This document shows, piece by piece, positions 1 to 10,717 of a stretch of 64,000 nt of DNA. The notes under the pieces are model-generated. The model had not been told where the DNA came from. It searched no databases and saw only the letters and a program-made list of their open reading frames with translations. Source of the DNA: Roseobacter ponti (GTDB lineage: Bacteria; Pseudomonadota; Alphaproteobacteria; Rhodobacterales; Rhodobacteraceae); contig NZ_CP048788.1 in NCBI RefSeq assembly GCF_012932215.1, forward strand, positions 2,852,001 to 2,916,000, read 5' to 3'. Every line of letters starts with the position of its first letter. Within the stretch, counting starts at the first letter, position 1. Made by a program: the position numbers and the translations under genes.

Positions 1-384
1 GACGCGTCGGTTGAATTCTACAAGCTGCTCGGGCTGGTAGAGACGCGGCGCTATGATAACGAAAAGGGGCGGTTTACGCTTTTGTTCATGGCGCCTCCCG
101 GTCAGGAAGAGTGCCCCGTTGAGCTGACTTATAACTGGGATGGCGACGACGCCCTGCCCGATGACAGCCGCCATTTCGGGCATCTGGCCTATCGCGTGGG
201 CAACATTTACGAAATGTGCCAGACACTTATGGACGCCGGTGTAACCATCAACCGTCCGCCGCGCGACGGACACATGGCGTTTGTCCGGTCACCCGATAAC
301 ATTTCCATTGAGCTCCTGCAGGAAGGCGATGATCTGCCACCTGCCGAACCCTGGTCCAGCATGGAAAACACCGGGCATTGGTGA
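1..384 (+). CDS. gloA: Lactoylglutathione lyase (glyoxalase I), 5' end missing
   Basis: The reading frame is open from base 1, so the N-terminus lies outside the window; 127 residues remain. Glyoxalase I isomerises the hemithioacetal of methylglyoxal and glutathione to S-lactoylglutathione in the cytoplasm, using a divalent metal. Visible family marks are the opening FYKLLGL helix of a VOC beta-alpha-beta module, the ELTYNW strand that carries a metal-ligand Glu, GHLAYRV with the metal-ligand His, and a C-terminal SPDNISIELLQ strand with the last Glu ligand. This is the usual gloA pattern. Its stop overlaps the start of the next gene by 4 bases (GTGA), so the two are probably translated together. 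Function assignment is firm; only the start is unknown. Confidence 0.88.
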   Translation, partial: DASVEFYKLLGLVETRRYDNEKGRFTLLFMAPPGQEECPVELTYNWDGDDALPDDSRHFGHLAYRVGNIYEMCQTLMDAGVTINRPPRDGHMAFVRSPDNISIELLQEGDDLPPAEPWSSMENTGHW

Positions 385-1085
385 TCCGGCAGGCCTGCAT
401 TGCGGTTTTTCTGTCAGCCGGGAGTGTCGCGGCTGACGGGTGCCGGCTGGCTCTTGTTCTGGCGCTTGATGTCTCAAGCTCGGTTGATGCCGGGGAAGAC
501 GCCCTGCAGCGGGGCGGTCTGGTTTCCGCGCTGACAGCGCCGGAAGTGTCTGCTGCATTCTTTGCAAACAGTCTGCCTGTGTCGCTTGCGGTGTTTGAGT
601 GGTCGGGGCGCTACAATCAGGAGCTGATCCTCGACTGGACTCTGATCGACAGCCCGGCGGCGCTCGAACGCGTGGCCGGGATCGTTGCGCGGTCGGAGAG
701 AAGCCATAACGATTTTCCTACCGCGATGGGATATGCACTGGGATATGGCGCAGGGCTGCTGGAGCGGGCGCCGCACTGTCTGTACAAGACCATTGATATC
801 TCAGGGGACGGGCAGAACAACGAAGGCTTCAGCCCGCGTCAGGCTTATGCCGCATTTCCGTTTGACGACGTCACGGTGAACGGGCTGGTGGTCAATGGTG
901 CAGATTATGAAGCCGAGACCGGGCTGATCGCCTTTTACAGAAGCCAGGTCATCTATGGCGCCGGTGCGTTCGTGGAGATTGCTCAGGGGTTTGAGGATTA
1001 TGAACGTGCAATGCGCCGCAAACTTGAGCGTGAACTGACCCCGCCGGTCATCGGAGCTGCGCCCGGTATGCCGCCGAAAGGATGA
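381..1085 (+). CDS. Exported DUF1194 protein, von Willebrand A-like (copy 1)
   Basis: A 234-residue protein of the DUF1194 family. A hydrophobic signal peptide (about residues 1-18) is followed by LALDVSSSVD, a DxSxS MIDAS-like motif typical of von Willebrand A metal-binding folds, and later by DISGDGQNNEG, a second metal-site-like loop. It is therefore expected to sit in the periplasm and bind a protein partner through a metal ion; no enzymatic role is known. I chose the GTG at 381, which overlaps the glyoxalase stop; an in-frame TTG at 378 is also possible. The next gene is a paralogue starting inside this gene's stop codon. Confidence 0.8.
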   Translation: MIRQACIAVFLSAGSVAADGCRLALVLALDVSSSVDAGEDALQRGGLVSALTAPEVSAAFFANSLPVSLAVFEWSGRYNQELILDWTLIDSPAALERVAGIVARSERSHNDFPTAMGYALGYGAGLLERAPHCLYKTIDISGDGQNNEGFSPRQAYAAFPFDDVTVNGLVVNGADYEAETGLIAFYRSQVIYGAGAFVEIAQGFEDYERAMRRKLERELTPPVIGAAPGMPPKG

Positions 1086-1804
1086 CAGGGATGCGTGCCG
1101 CGATCATTGCAGCCGCCCTGTCATGCGGCCTCGCGCAGGGCGCAACAGCGCAGTGCCGGCAGGCACTGGCGCTCGGGCTCGATGTATCGGGGTCGGTGGA
1201 CCTGCGGGAATACCGGTTGCAGCTGGACGGGCTGGTTGCAGCGCTCAATGACCCTGCGGTTATGCAGGTCCTTCTGGCGCAGCCCGGCGCGCCCGTGTCC
1301 CTGCTTGTTTATGAATGGAGCGGGCCGGACGACCAGGTGGTGCTGGTGCCATGGACCGCGATAACCGATCACGATGACCTTCGTGATATCAGCCTTACCC
1401 TTGCGCAGGCGGAACGTCGGGTAACTACGCCGGGAACAGCCCTCGGCACAGCCATGCAGTTTGGCGCAACCGTTCTGGCAGTCCAGAGCCGCTGCTGGAA
1501 GCGAACGCTTGATATCTCCGGAGACGGCAAATCCAATCAGGGTCCGCGACCGCGGGACGTAAGGGATAAAGTCGCAACCGGCGACATAACGATAAACGGG
1601 CTTGTGATCGGTGCGGATGCGCCCGCCTACGGAGACAGGCGTCAGTCAGATATCGGCGAGCTCTCCTCCTATTTCAGGGCAGAGGTGATCGCCGGGCCGG
1701 AGGCTTTTGTGCAGACTGCCCTCGGGTTTGAGGATTATCAGGCCGCCATGACGCAGAAACTTCTCAGGGAGCTCAGCGTGCTGGCCATCGGCGCGCTTCA
1801 GTAA
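1082..1804 (+). CDS. Exported DUF1194 protein, von Willebrand A-like (copy 2)
   Basis: Second DUF1194 protein, 240 residues, clearly homologous to the gene before it: signal peptide, then LGLDVSGSVD (MIDAS-like DxSxS), YEWSGPDDQ, DISGDGKSNQGPRPRDV and a shared GFEDYQAAMTQKLLREL C-terminus. The ATG at 1082 overlaps the upstream TGA by four bases; an in-frame ATG at 1091 has a better-spaced AAAGGA and may be the true start. The end overlaps the convergent MarR-type gene by 7 bases. Family function is unknown; a periplasmic metal-dependent adhesion or assembly role is inference only. Confidence 0.8.
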   Translation: MTGMRAAIIAAALSCGLAQGATAQCRQALALGLDVSGSVDLREYRLQLDGLVAALNDPAVMQVLLAQPGAPVSLLVYEWSGPDDQVVLVPWTAITDHDDLRDISLTLAQAERRVTTPGTALGTAMQFGATVLAVQSRCWKRTLDISGDGKSNQGPRPRDVRDKVATGDITINGLVIGADAPAYGDRRQSDIGELSSYFRAEVIAGPEAFVQTALGFEDYQAAMTQKLLRELSVLAIGALQ

Positions 1805-2310
1805 ATGTAGCGGATCTGATCAGACCAGTAGCGTTCCATGCGTTTCAGCGAACGGGTGATGTCGTCGATACCTGTCGGTCCAAGCACGCCTTTGTCTTCA
1901 AGGCCTTCCGCGTGACGCGCGAAAAGGGCTGCCACGACATCGCGGATTTTGCATCCTTTGTCGGTGAGCTTCACGCGCACGGACCGGCGGTCAATTTCGC
2001 AGCGCTGATGGTGCATAAAGCCCATATCCACAAGCTTTTTCAGGTTATAGCTGACGTTGCTGCCCTGATAATAACCGCGGCTCTTCAGCTCACCGGCGGT
2101 AACTTCATGGTCGCCGATGTTGAACAGCAACAGCGCCTGAACCGCGTTGATCTCAAGCACGCCGACACGTTCGAACTCATCTTTGATAACATCCAGAAGC
2201 AGCCGGTGCAGCCGCTCGACAAGCGACAGGGCCTCAAGGTAGTTCACCATAAAGCCTTGTGTCTGCCCCGACGCGGCAAGCGGTGCCGGGATCTGATCCT
2301 GAATACTCAT
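1798..2310 (-). CDS. LdtR-like MarR-family transcriptional regulator
   Basis: A 170-residue winged-helix repressor or activator. The recognition region (SRGYYQGSNVSYNLKKLVD) and the wing (QRCEIDRRSVRVKLTDKG) match, from memory, the LdtR group of alphaproteobacterial MarR proteins, first studied in Liberibacter, where it controls an L,D-transpeptidase gene and osmotic tolerance. The ATG at 2310 is chosen because CTCC at 2318-2321 (GGAG on the minus strand) lies seven bases before it; an in-frame ATG at 2328 has no such site. The gene stands alone between the convergent DUF1194 pair and sdhE. MarR-family membership is certain, the LdtR subgroup likely. Confidence 0.82.
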   Translation of the reverse strand: MSIQDQIPAPLAASGQTQGFMVNYLEALSLVERLHRLLLDVIKDEFERVGVLEINAVQALLLFNIGDHEVTAGELKSRGYYQGSNVSYNLKKLVDMGFMHHQRCEIDRRSVRVKLTDKGCKIRDVVAALFARHAEGLEDKGVLGPTGIDDITRSLKRMERYWSDQIRYIY

Positions 2311-2403
2311 AAACACGCTCCGATTCATTTTGTGTGATCAGAAAATGAGTCGGAAAGGCCAATATTTCGTTAAAAATCCGGAAAAACTGCGTGCTTTGCG
2401 TTT

Positions 2404-2653
2404 TCAGGACCTGACCTGAGGCAGCTGGTCCGCGATCCCGGAGATCATTTCAGAGTAGGTATCCGGTGTTTCAACCTGCCCGGTAACCCATTGATAAAGA
2501 TCATGATCATTCTCGCTGAGCATAGCATCATAGAGGGCCAGATCGGCGTCACTCATGGCGTCGAGATTCGCTTCTGCAAAGCGCTGCAGGATCAGGTCCA
2601 TCTCCTTGATGCCGCGGCGCATCGACCGCATTTTGAGGCGCCGGATCTTATGG

Positions 2654-2670
<17 letters not shown>
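2404..2670 (-). CDS. sdhE: Succinate dehydrogenase assembly factor 2 family protein
   Basis: An 88-residue protein of the SdhE/Sdh5 (DUF339) family, which helps attach FAD covalently to the flavoprotein subunit of succinate dehydrogenase and fumarate reductase. The family signature RRGIKEMDLIL, with the RGxxE motif, is at residues 19-29, followed by the expected helical stretch and the acidic SENDHDLYQWV segment. Length is normal for the family. Its first 17 bases overlap the end of the XRE regulator gene upstream, so the two are co-transcribed. No sdh genes are in the window. Confidence 0.88.
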
Positions 2671-4355
<1,685 letters not shown>

Positions 4356-4365
4356 GGAGCGAGGC

Positions 4366-4776
4366 ATGAGCGGCGACCTGCCAGAATACTACTTCCGGGT
4401 GCGCGAGAACGGTGCAGCAGTCTTTCGGGTCGATACCGGCAACCGCCAGCGCCGCATTGATATGGACCAGATCGCCGTCGCCAACATCCGCAACGGTGAG
4501 ATCCGCCCGCAGGGCAACCGTGAGCTTTCCGAGGGCGATCTCGACCAAATCAGATCGTGGATGGCAGAGCGTCGCGATATTCTTGCCGCTCGGGATCTCG
4601 ATGATATCCGCAGAGCGATCGACCACCTGAACCTGACGGCCCAGTGGGCACAGTCAAAGGCGGAACCCGAAGAGCTCGAGGCCATAACCGATGAGCTTTT
4701 ACTGGCCATGCACGACCTGCGTTCGGTTCTGGTGCGCAAAAAAGCTGACCGCCTGCAGGAACAGTCAGACGGGTGA
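4366..4776 (+). CDS. Conserved hypothetical protein, 136 residues
   Basis: I do not recognise a family. The protein is hydrophilic with no signal peptide or membrane segment. The N-terminal part (EYYFRVRENGAAVFRVDTGN) looks like a small beta sheet; the rest (residues 60-130) is strongly helical and charged. It starts 10 bases after the aspartate aminotransferase stop with a GGAGCGAGG site, so it is very likely in the same transcript. Codon use matches its neighbours. A cytoplasmic accessory role is inference from position only. Confidence 0.68.
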   Translation: MSGDLPEYYFRVRENGAAVFRVDTGNRQRRIDMDQIAVANIRNGEIRPQGNRELSEGDLDQIRSWMAERRDILAARDLDDIRRAIDHLNLTAQWAQSKAEPEELEAITDELLLAMHDLRSVLVRKKADRLQEQSDG

Positions 4777-4844
4777 GACAGACCGCTCTTAAGTGCGTCA
4801 TCCGTCGTCGCGTGACTGCGAAATACAGACATTACGATCTTTCT

Positions 4845-4878
4845 GCAGGACGGCATACCCTTTTGCGCGCTGTCCTGC
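4845..4878 (+). other. Imperfect inverted repeat in the gap before the binding-protein gene
   Basis: Arms GCAGGACGGC (4845-4854) and GCTGTCCTGC (4869-4878) can form a 10-base-pair stem with one G-U pair and a 14-base loop. No U-run follows, so this is not a clear intrinsic terminator. It lies in the 288-base gap between 4777 and 5064, in which I see no gene. It could stabilise the 3' end of the upstream transcript. Confidence 0.4.
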
Positions 4879-5064
4879 CGCACTCAGATCGACCTTTAAC
4901 CCACTGAATTATAGAAGGTTTCTGATTTCTCACCAGACTAACCTGGCGACATCCGGCAATGCCCATGGTCAGATGCACCTCAGCGACCCCTGAGACGTTA
5001 AATCTTTTTTCAAGACTGACGGGCTAACAGGGTGCAGTTTCAACAGTATCCGGGATTCTCACAA

Positions 5065-6219
5065 ATGTTCAGTTTAACGCGTATGTCAGCTTTCGCTGCA
5101 GCCCTTGTTGTGGCCGGCCCTCTCGCCGCCGGGCAGGGCGTCACAGACGATACCATCAATCTCGCCCAGGTCGCGGCCATGGACGGCCCCGCCGGCGCGC
5201 TGGGGACCGGCATGCGCCAGGGCATGATGGCTGCCTTTGAAGAAGCCAACCGTGCCGGTGGCATCAACGGACGTATGATTTCGCTGACCAGCATTGATGA
5301 CGGTTATGAGCCGGACCGCTCGATTACCGAAACGAGATCAGTCATCGGCAGCGGTAACTATCTGGCACTCGTCGGGCCCGTTGGCACGCCGACGACCAAA
5401 GCCACTCAGCCGATTGCCACCGAAGCAGGGATGCCCATGATCGCGCCTTTTACAGGTGCCGGATTTCTGCGTGCGCCTGAATTGTCAAACGTCGTCAATG
5501 TCCGCGCCACCTATGACGCAGAGACGCAGGCGTGGATTGATCATCTGGTCGATGTCGAAGGCCTGACCGACATCGCTATTCTTTATCAGGATGACGGTTT
5601 TGGCCGTGTCGGCCTGTCAGGTGTGACTAAGGCACTGGAAGCGCGGGGCATGTCTCTGGTTGCTGAAGGCAGCTATACCCGTAATACCGTCGCTGTAAAA
5701 TCGGCGCTTCTTGAAATCCGCAAGGCTAAACCGCAGGCCGTTGTCATGGTCGGAGCTTATAAGCCGCTGGCAGAATTCGTAAAACTTTCGCGCAAGATGA
5801 AAATGGATGTGACCTTTGTGACGATCTCTTTCGTCGGCTCAAAGGCACTGGCGGCCGAACTGGGTGCGGATGGTGACGGCGTGATCATCAGTCAGGTAGT
5901 CCCCCAGCCCTGGGACAGTAACCTGCCTGTAGTCGCAGAATACCAGGCCGCTCTGACAGCCCTCGACGGCACAGCCGAACCGGGCTTTGTTTCGCTTGAA
6001 GGTTATGTTGCCGGTCGCCTGACGGTCGAAGGTTTGCGCAAAGCCGGTCGGGATCTCACCCGGGAGTCCTTCATGGCAGCGATGAGTTCTCTTGGGACCG
6101 TGGACATGGGTGGAATGGTTATGACGTTCGGCCCGGGTGACAATCAGGGTTCTGACGACGTCTTTCTCACGCGCATTGAGGCGGACGGCTCGTTCACCGC
6201 AATGCGCCCCGGCAGCTGA
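5065..6219 (+). CDS. Periplasmic ligand-binding protein, Leu/Ile/Val-binding (type I) family
   Basis: A 384-residue ABC-type substrate-binding protein of the branched-chain amino acid receptor fold. A signal peptide (residues 1-22, ending near AAG) is followed by GVTDDTINLAQ and NRAGGINGRMISL, typical of LivJ/AmiC-like proteins, and by GPVGTPTTKA at a ligand-contact loop. No permease or ATPase genes are adjacent; instead a chemoreceptor gene follows after 98 bases. This suggests the protein presents a ligand to the receptor rather than feeding a transporter (inference). The ATG at 5065 begins a standard signal peptide; a GTG at 5032 is an alternative. Ligand unknown. Confidence 0.85.
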   Translation: MFSLTRMSAFAAALVVAGPLAAGQGVTDDTINLAQVAAMDGPAGALGTGMRQGMMAAFEEANRAGGINGRMISLTSIDDGYEPDRSITETRSVIGSGNYLALVGPVGTPTTKATQPIATEAGMPMIAPFTGAGFLRAPELSNVVNVRATYDAETQAWIDHLVDVEGLTDIAILYQDDGFGRVGLSGVTKALEARGMSLVAEGSYTRNTVAVKSALLEIRKAKPQAVVMVGAYKPLAEFVKLSRKMKMDVTFVTISFVGSKALAAELGADGDGVIISQVVPQPWDSNLPVVAEYQAALTALDGTAEPGFVSLEGYVAGRLTVEGLRKAGRDLTRESFMAAMSSLGTVDMGGMVMTFGPGDNQGSDDVFLTRIEADGSFTAMRPGS

Positions 6220-6234
6220 CAAGAACTATCTCCG

Positions 6235-6258
6235 GGTGCCCGCTGAACTGCGGGCACC
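6235..6258 (+). other. Perfect hairpin between binding-protein and chemoreceptor genes
   Basis: Arms GGTGCCCGC (6235-6243) and GCGGGCACC (6250-6258) pair perfectly over 9 bases with a TGAACT loop. The following sequence has no U-run, so it may partly terminate or protect the 3' end of the binding-protein message and lower expression of the receptor downstream. It sits 15 bases after the stop codon. Confidence 0.5.
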
Positions 6259-6317
6259 TGAACAGCTTTACCGACTGAAGCGGTCAGAGCGTCAGAACAG
6301 ATTTAACTGAGGTCAAA

Positions 6318-9101
6318 ATGCGCAGCACTCTTTCAGATTTTTTTGGTTCGGTTCTGGTCAGACTGCTTCTGATTTTCGGTTCACTGGCTGCGATGACGGC
6401 GGCGGCAATCGTGATCGGCTGGATGGTGTTTCAGTCTATTGCGACGAACATGGCTGTTCTGTCAGAAGAACGCCTGCCCGAACTGCGTGACAGCGCCGGG
6501 GTCGTCTCGGTAACTGACCGGCTGCGTGCTGTTCTGTCCGATATTCTGATCGCGTCTGAGCCAGAAGATCTGGATAAGCTTGCGTTCAAAACGTCGCTCA
6601 TCCTCGAAGACATCCGAACAGCGGCAGAGGCCTTCGGGTCCGAGCAGCAGACTGCGCTGACAGGCAGGATCGACAGGGTTGCAGCGGCGCTTAAAACGCT
6701 CACGGTCGCGCGGGGGGAAGAATTCCGCAGTGCCGAAGGGGTCGCCACCGCTGTGCAATCCGCGCTGGAACTGGCAAATGAAGCGACGGCACTTCTGACC
6801 ACTGCAACTGATGACGCCTATTTTGACCTGGTGATCGGAGGGGAAAATACGATCAGCAGCATCGACGCCACTCTGACGCAACTCATTGAGAAAGACTTTG
6901 TGATTTTTCAGGCAGCTCTGGGCGCACGTTCAGAAGTTAATCTGTTGTCCGGTATTGCGCTGAGTATCCTCCAGACGCGCGACGCAGCCATGATGACCAT
7001 TCTGCAGGATCTGGGAAGTGCCGCATCAGAGCGCCTGAGCATCTTTGCCGCACAGATTGACGACGCCGGTACCATGCCGGAACTTACCGGAACACTGACG
7101 GCGTCCAATGATTTTTTCAGCAATATAATTAAATCTCGCGGGCGTGGTGTTGGAACCGCTGAGACCCTGTCGCAACGTCAGAGTGTGGATGCTGCACTTT
7201 CGTCGGCCCTCGACAGTCTTTACTTCGATTTTGTGATTAACAGCGAGTCTGCAAAGGAAGAAAATGCGTCAGCGATACAAGCGCTGATGGACGACCAGGT
7301 TACCCAGATCAGGGATCAGGCTGCCGTAGATGCCGCAACCAAGTCATTTTTCGCTGCGGCGATGCAATCAGCACTGGCCAGAGATCCCTATGAACTGAGC
7401 CTCAGGGAGGCAGAATTGCAGTCCGCAGGTCAGCGCCTCACAGAAGCTAAATCGAAGGTCAGCCCTGATATTGCAGTACACCTCGATGCTATTCTCTCAG
7501 TTGCTGATCCCGGAACCGGTATATCAGCGATTCGTGCATCCGCATTTGATGCGCAAAGAAATGCTGCGGAAGCAACGACCGCCGCCGCCGCGACCGTACG
7601 TGACATCGCGGTTGCCGTCAGCGAATTCGCGAGCGCGTCGCAAACGCAGATTGAGCTTGCGGCAGACCGGCTGAACGGTGAAGTTTCCAACGCCCGGAAG
7701 CGCATGCAACAGATCGGATTGCTCAGCCTGCTGATTGTACTGGCTGCACCGGTTTTCGTATGGCTTATGGTGACGAGACCTCTGAACCGGGTGACCGTCA
7801 TTACTGAACGGCTCGCTGCCGGTGACCTTTCAGAAATCGTCGGCACTGATCGTTACAGGGGCGAGATCGGGAAACTGACGAGCGCTCTTCAGGTTTTTCG
7901 TGAAGGATCGCTTGAACGTCAGCGGATGCAGGAAGAGGAAAAGGCGCGCCAGACAGAACTGATAGAAGCGGAGCGGGAGTCAGAAAAGCTGAAACGCGAC
8001 GCGGAGATCGCCGAACAAAAGGCGAAAGAACGGCGCGAGGCAGAAGAGCGCGAACGGGAAGAAAAGGAGCGTGCGCGCGAGGAAAAGCTTCGCCGTGCGA
8101 CAGAAGAAGAGCGCGAGGCGCGAGCCCAAGAGCAGGAAGTTGTCGTCTCTCAACTCGCGTCCAGCCTCAAAAGCCTCTCCGTCGGAGATCTTACGCACAC
8201 AATCGCAACCGAATTTCCGGGTGAGTATGAAACCTTGAGGCAGGACTACAATGAAGCGGTGGGCAATCTTGCGGATCTCATCGGACGCATTGGACTGAGC
8301 GCTGAAGTGATCGATTCCAGCAGTGCGGAAATTGCCGTCTCGTCTCTGGATCTGTCCCGCCGCACAGAAAACTCTGCCGCAACACTGGAGGAAACTGCTG
8401 CGGCCCTCAGTCAGATGACCAGCAGTGTTTCTTCCGCAGCGGAAGGCGCGTCCGATGCGTCTTCAACGGTTGAAGCCGTAAAACGCGATACGGAAGCGAG
8501 CCGCACAGTTATGCAGGATGCTGTTTCAGCGATGAGCGAAATCGAAGAATCTTCCCGCGATATTTCCAAGATTGTCGAAGTTATCGATTCAATCGCATTT
8601 CAAACCAATCTGCTCGCGCTCAACGCCGGTGTGGAAGCGGCGCGTGCCGGAGAAGCAGGTCGCGGTTTTGCAGTAGTTGCGTCTGAGGTTCGCATACTGG
8701 CTCACCGGTGTTCAGAGGCGGCTCTTCAGATCGGCACGCTAATCAGCCAGTCAACCGATCATGTCGAGAAAGGCGTTTCACTGATTGACCAGACCAACCG
8801 GGCCCTCTCCGCGATTCTGGAAGGCATAACAAACGTCTCAAAGAATGTCTCCGAAATAGCGGTTTCTGCAAAAGAACAGTCGGGCGGTATCGGGGAGATC
8901 AACACAGCCGTCGAACAGCTGGATCAGACAACTCAGCAAAACGCGGCCATGTTTGAAGAAACCACCGCGGCAAGCCAGTCCCTTACTGAAGAAGCCGGAA
9001 AACTCGCCCGCATTGTGTCATCCTTCCGAATCGCCGGTGCATCGGACGTACCGGTCGAACCGAAGGACACGGGTGAATTCGATCAGTCCTCTGCCGCCTG
9101 A
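6318..9101 (+). CDS. Methyl-accepting chemotaxis protein with long periplasmic sensor
   Basis: A 927-residue inner-membrane chemoreceptor. Order of parts: transmembrane helix 1 (about 13-37), a roughly 425-residue all-helical periplasmic region, transmembrane helix 2 (466-486), HAMP (487-540), an extremely charged Arg/Glu/Lys helix (535-608), a second HAMP-like unit (610-660), and the MCP signalling hairpin with its conserved tip ([20 protein letters not shown] at 761-780) that contacts CheA and CheW. The periplasmic part holds two similar segments (DAYFDLVI near 167 and SLYFDFVI near 300), suggesting an internal duplication. The gene follows a solitary binding-protein gene, a likely ligand partner. 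No C-terminal CheR-docking pentapeptide is evident. Confidence 0.92.
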   Translation: MRSTLSDFFGSVLVRLLLIFGSLAAMTAAAIVIGWMVFQSIATNMAVLSEERLPELRDSAGVVSVTDRLRAVLSDILIASEPEDLDKLAFKTSLILEDIRTAAEAFGSEQQTALTGRIDRVAAALKTLTVARGEEFRSAEGVATAVQSALELANEATALLTTATDDAYFDLVIGGENTISSIDATLTQLIEKDFVIFQAALGARSEVNLLSGIALSILQTRDAAMMTILQDLGSAASERLSIFAAQIDDAGTMPELTGTLTASNDFFSNIIKSRGRGVGTAETLSQRQSVDAALSSALDSLYFDFVINSESAKEENASAIQALMDDQVTQIRDQAAVDAATKSFFAAAMQSALARDPYELSLREAELQSAGQRLTEAKSKVSPDIAVHLDAILSVADPGTGISAIRASAFDAQRNAAEATTAAAATVRDIAVAVSEFASASQTQIELAADRLNGEVSNARKRMQQIGLLSLLIVLAAPVFVWLMVTRPLNRVTVITERLAAGDLSEIVGTDRYRGEIGKLTSALQVFREGSLERQRMQEEEKARQTELIEAERESEKLKRDAEIAEQKAKERREAEEREREEKERAREEKLRRATEEEREARAQEQEVVVSQLASSLKSLSVGDLTHTIATEFPGEYETLRQDYNEAVGNLADLIGRIGLSAEVIDSSSAEIAVSSLDLSRRTENSAATLEETAAALSQMTSSVSSAAEGASDASSTVEAVKRDTEASRTVMQDAVSAMSEIEESSRDISKIVEVIDSIAFQTNLLALNAGVEAARAGEAGRGFAVVASEVRILAHRCSEAALQIGTLISQSTDHVEKGVSLIDQTNRALSAILEGITNVSKNVSEIAVSAKEQSGGIGEINTAVEQLDQTTQQNAAMFEETTAASQSLTEEAGKLARIVSSFRIAGASDVPVEPKDTGEFDQSSAA

Positions 9102-9211
9102 TCATCACTAAAAAAAATGTCGGCGCATGATGCCCATAGAAAAACTGTCACATTTCGTAAGACATTAAGAGACCAGCTTGCACAAATGCACGTTGCACTT
9201 CGGGCACAGCT

Positions 9212-10309
9212 TCAGGTGTTGAAGAGAAAATGCAGCACGTCCCCGTCTTTGACGATGTAGGATTTTCCTTCCGACCGCATTTTTCCTGCTTCCTTTGCAG
9301 CCGCTTCTCCGCCGTGTGAAACAAACTCTTCGTATGCAACGGTCTCCGCACGAATAAAACCTTTTTCAAAGTCACCGTGGATCACGCCCGCGGCACGGGG
9401 CGCCGTCGTGCCTGATCTTATCGTCCAGGCCCGTGCTTCTTTTGGCCCGACAGTAAAGTATGTCTCAAGATGCAGAAGTTCATAACCGGCGCGGATCAAC
9501 CGGTCGAGGCCGGCTTCGGAGAGTCCCATTTCCTCCAGAAAGAGCGAGGCCTCTTCCGGCTCCAGCTGGCTGATTTCTTCCTCAATGCGGGCAGAGATCA
9601 CAACGTGAGCATTTCCCTGCTGCGCGGCCAGCTCTGCGACCCGTGCTGACAACGCGTTACCATCAGCTGCATCGTCTTCACCAACGTTACAGACGTAAAG
9701 GACCGGTTTCGTGCTCAGCAGTTGCAGCATCCGCCAGGCTTTCGCGTCCTCCTCATCCACCTCCACTACGCGCGCGGGACGCCCGTCTTCAAGAGCTTCA
9801 AGAGCTGCTTTCATCAGCCTTTCCTGCTGGACGGCCTCTTTGTCTCCGCCGCGAACTTTGCGCACAATATTTTGCAAACGCTTTTCGATGCTTTCTATAT
9901 CCGCGAGCATCAGTTCTGTGTCGATAGTTTCGGCATCGGCCACCGGATCAACCCGCCCCTCAACGTGAGTAACATCACCGTCTTCGAAACACCGAAGGAC
10001 ATGCGCAATTGCGTCGACTTCACGAATATTGGCCAGAAACTGGTTTCCCAGGCCTTCTCCCTGCGATGCCCCCTTCACCAGTCCCGCAATATCCACAAAG
10101 GTCATACGCGTCGGAATAATCTGCCTGGAATTAGCAATTCCGGCAAGGCGATTAAGCCGCGCGTCTGGCACGGCAACCTCGCCCACGTTGGGTTCTATCG
10201 TGCAGAACGGAAAATTCGCGGCCTGCGCCGAGGCTGTCCGCGTCAACGCGTTAAAAAGTGTGGATTTGCCGACATTGGGCAGTCCCACAATTCCCATTTT
10301 AAAACCCAT
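9212..10309 (-). CDS. ychF: Redox-regulated ATPase YchF (Obg family)
   Basis: A 365-residue TRAFAC-class P-loop ATPase that binds ribosomes and dampens the oxidative stress response. Residues 1-20 carry the Walker A ([15 protein letters not shown]). The G4 position reads YVCNVGE rather than NKxD, as expected for YchF, which prefers ATP to GTP. A central coiled coil (about 130-200) and a C-terminal TGS domain (about 280-365, with [14 protein letters not shown] and [12 protein letters not shown]) complete the family layout. It is convergent with the chemoreceptor gene, with a 110-base gap in which I see no strong terminator. Confidence 0.95.
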   Translation of the reverse strand: MGFKMGIVGLPNVGKSTLFNALTRTASAQAANFPFCTIEPNVGEVAVPDARLNRLAGIANSRQIIPTRMTFVDIAGLVKGASQGEGLGNQFLANIREVDAIAHVLRCFEDGDVTHVEGRVDPVADAETIDTELMLADIESIEKRLQNIVRKVRGGDKEAVQQERLMKAALEALEDGRPARVVEVDEEDAKAWRMLQLLSTKPVLYVCNVGEDDAADGNALSARVAELAAQQGNAHVVISARIEEEISQLEPEEASLFLEEMGLSEAGLDRLIRAGYELLHLETYFTVGPKEARAWTIRSGTTAPRAAGVIHGDFEKGFIRAETVAYEEFVSHGGEAAAKEAGKMRSEGKSYIVKDGDVLHFLFNT

Positions 10310-10368
10310 GACGCTGTCCTTTTATGATGCCGGTTGCTCTTAGTGCCGGCAGCGGGCCAAGACAAGTG

Positions 10369-10560
10369 TCAGCGGGATCTGCGGTCTTCGCGGGCATGAA
10401 ATATTAAAGCCCAGGCAAGCAGTATAAACATCGGGTGCGTCAACCCGCCGGAAAAAAACAGCGCAGGGATCCAGATCAGAAATGTCAGAATCGCAACGAT
10501 CGGGCGGCCTGTTAACAGGATCGAAAGCGGGGGCAGCAGTATCGCAAGCAAATAATTCAT
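10369..10560 (-). CDS. YqaE/Pmp3-like small membrane protein
   Basis: A 63-residue protein with two hydrophobic segments (about 3-25 and 33-57) and a basic tail (REDRRSR). The opening LLAILLPPLSILLTGRP matches the start of the YqaE/Pmp3 (UPF0057) family of small stress-linked membrane proteins; the second half is less typical. The ATG at 10560 starts directly at the family motif; an in-frame GTG-type extension of eight residues is less likely. It stands alone between ychF and trpA. Family assignment is moderate because of the short length. Confidence 0.62.
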   Translation of the reverse strand: MNYLLAILLPPLSILLTGRPIVAILTFLIWIPALFFSGGLTHPMFILLAWALIFHAREDRRSR

Positions 10561-10717
10561 GACGTGAATATAGGGGCTGACCAACGGATTTTAACGGGGA
10601 AAAACATGATTTACGCGCACCCCGTGCGGCACAGGAGAAATCGCGCTCTTTGATGCATTGATTTCCGGCCTTTTTTTAGGCATGCCGGCGCAAACATTCT
10701 GCGCAAAGGCTGAGACA

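Noticed and set aside
4793-4993. 66-codon frame before the binding-protein gene
   Set aside because: No ribosome binding site, no domain character, and it overlaps the inverted repeat at 4845-4878.
10658-10717. Extended trpA N-terminus
   Set aside because: The 20 extra residues break the canonical Glu49/Asp60 numbering, and the segment is not TrpA-like.
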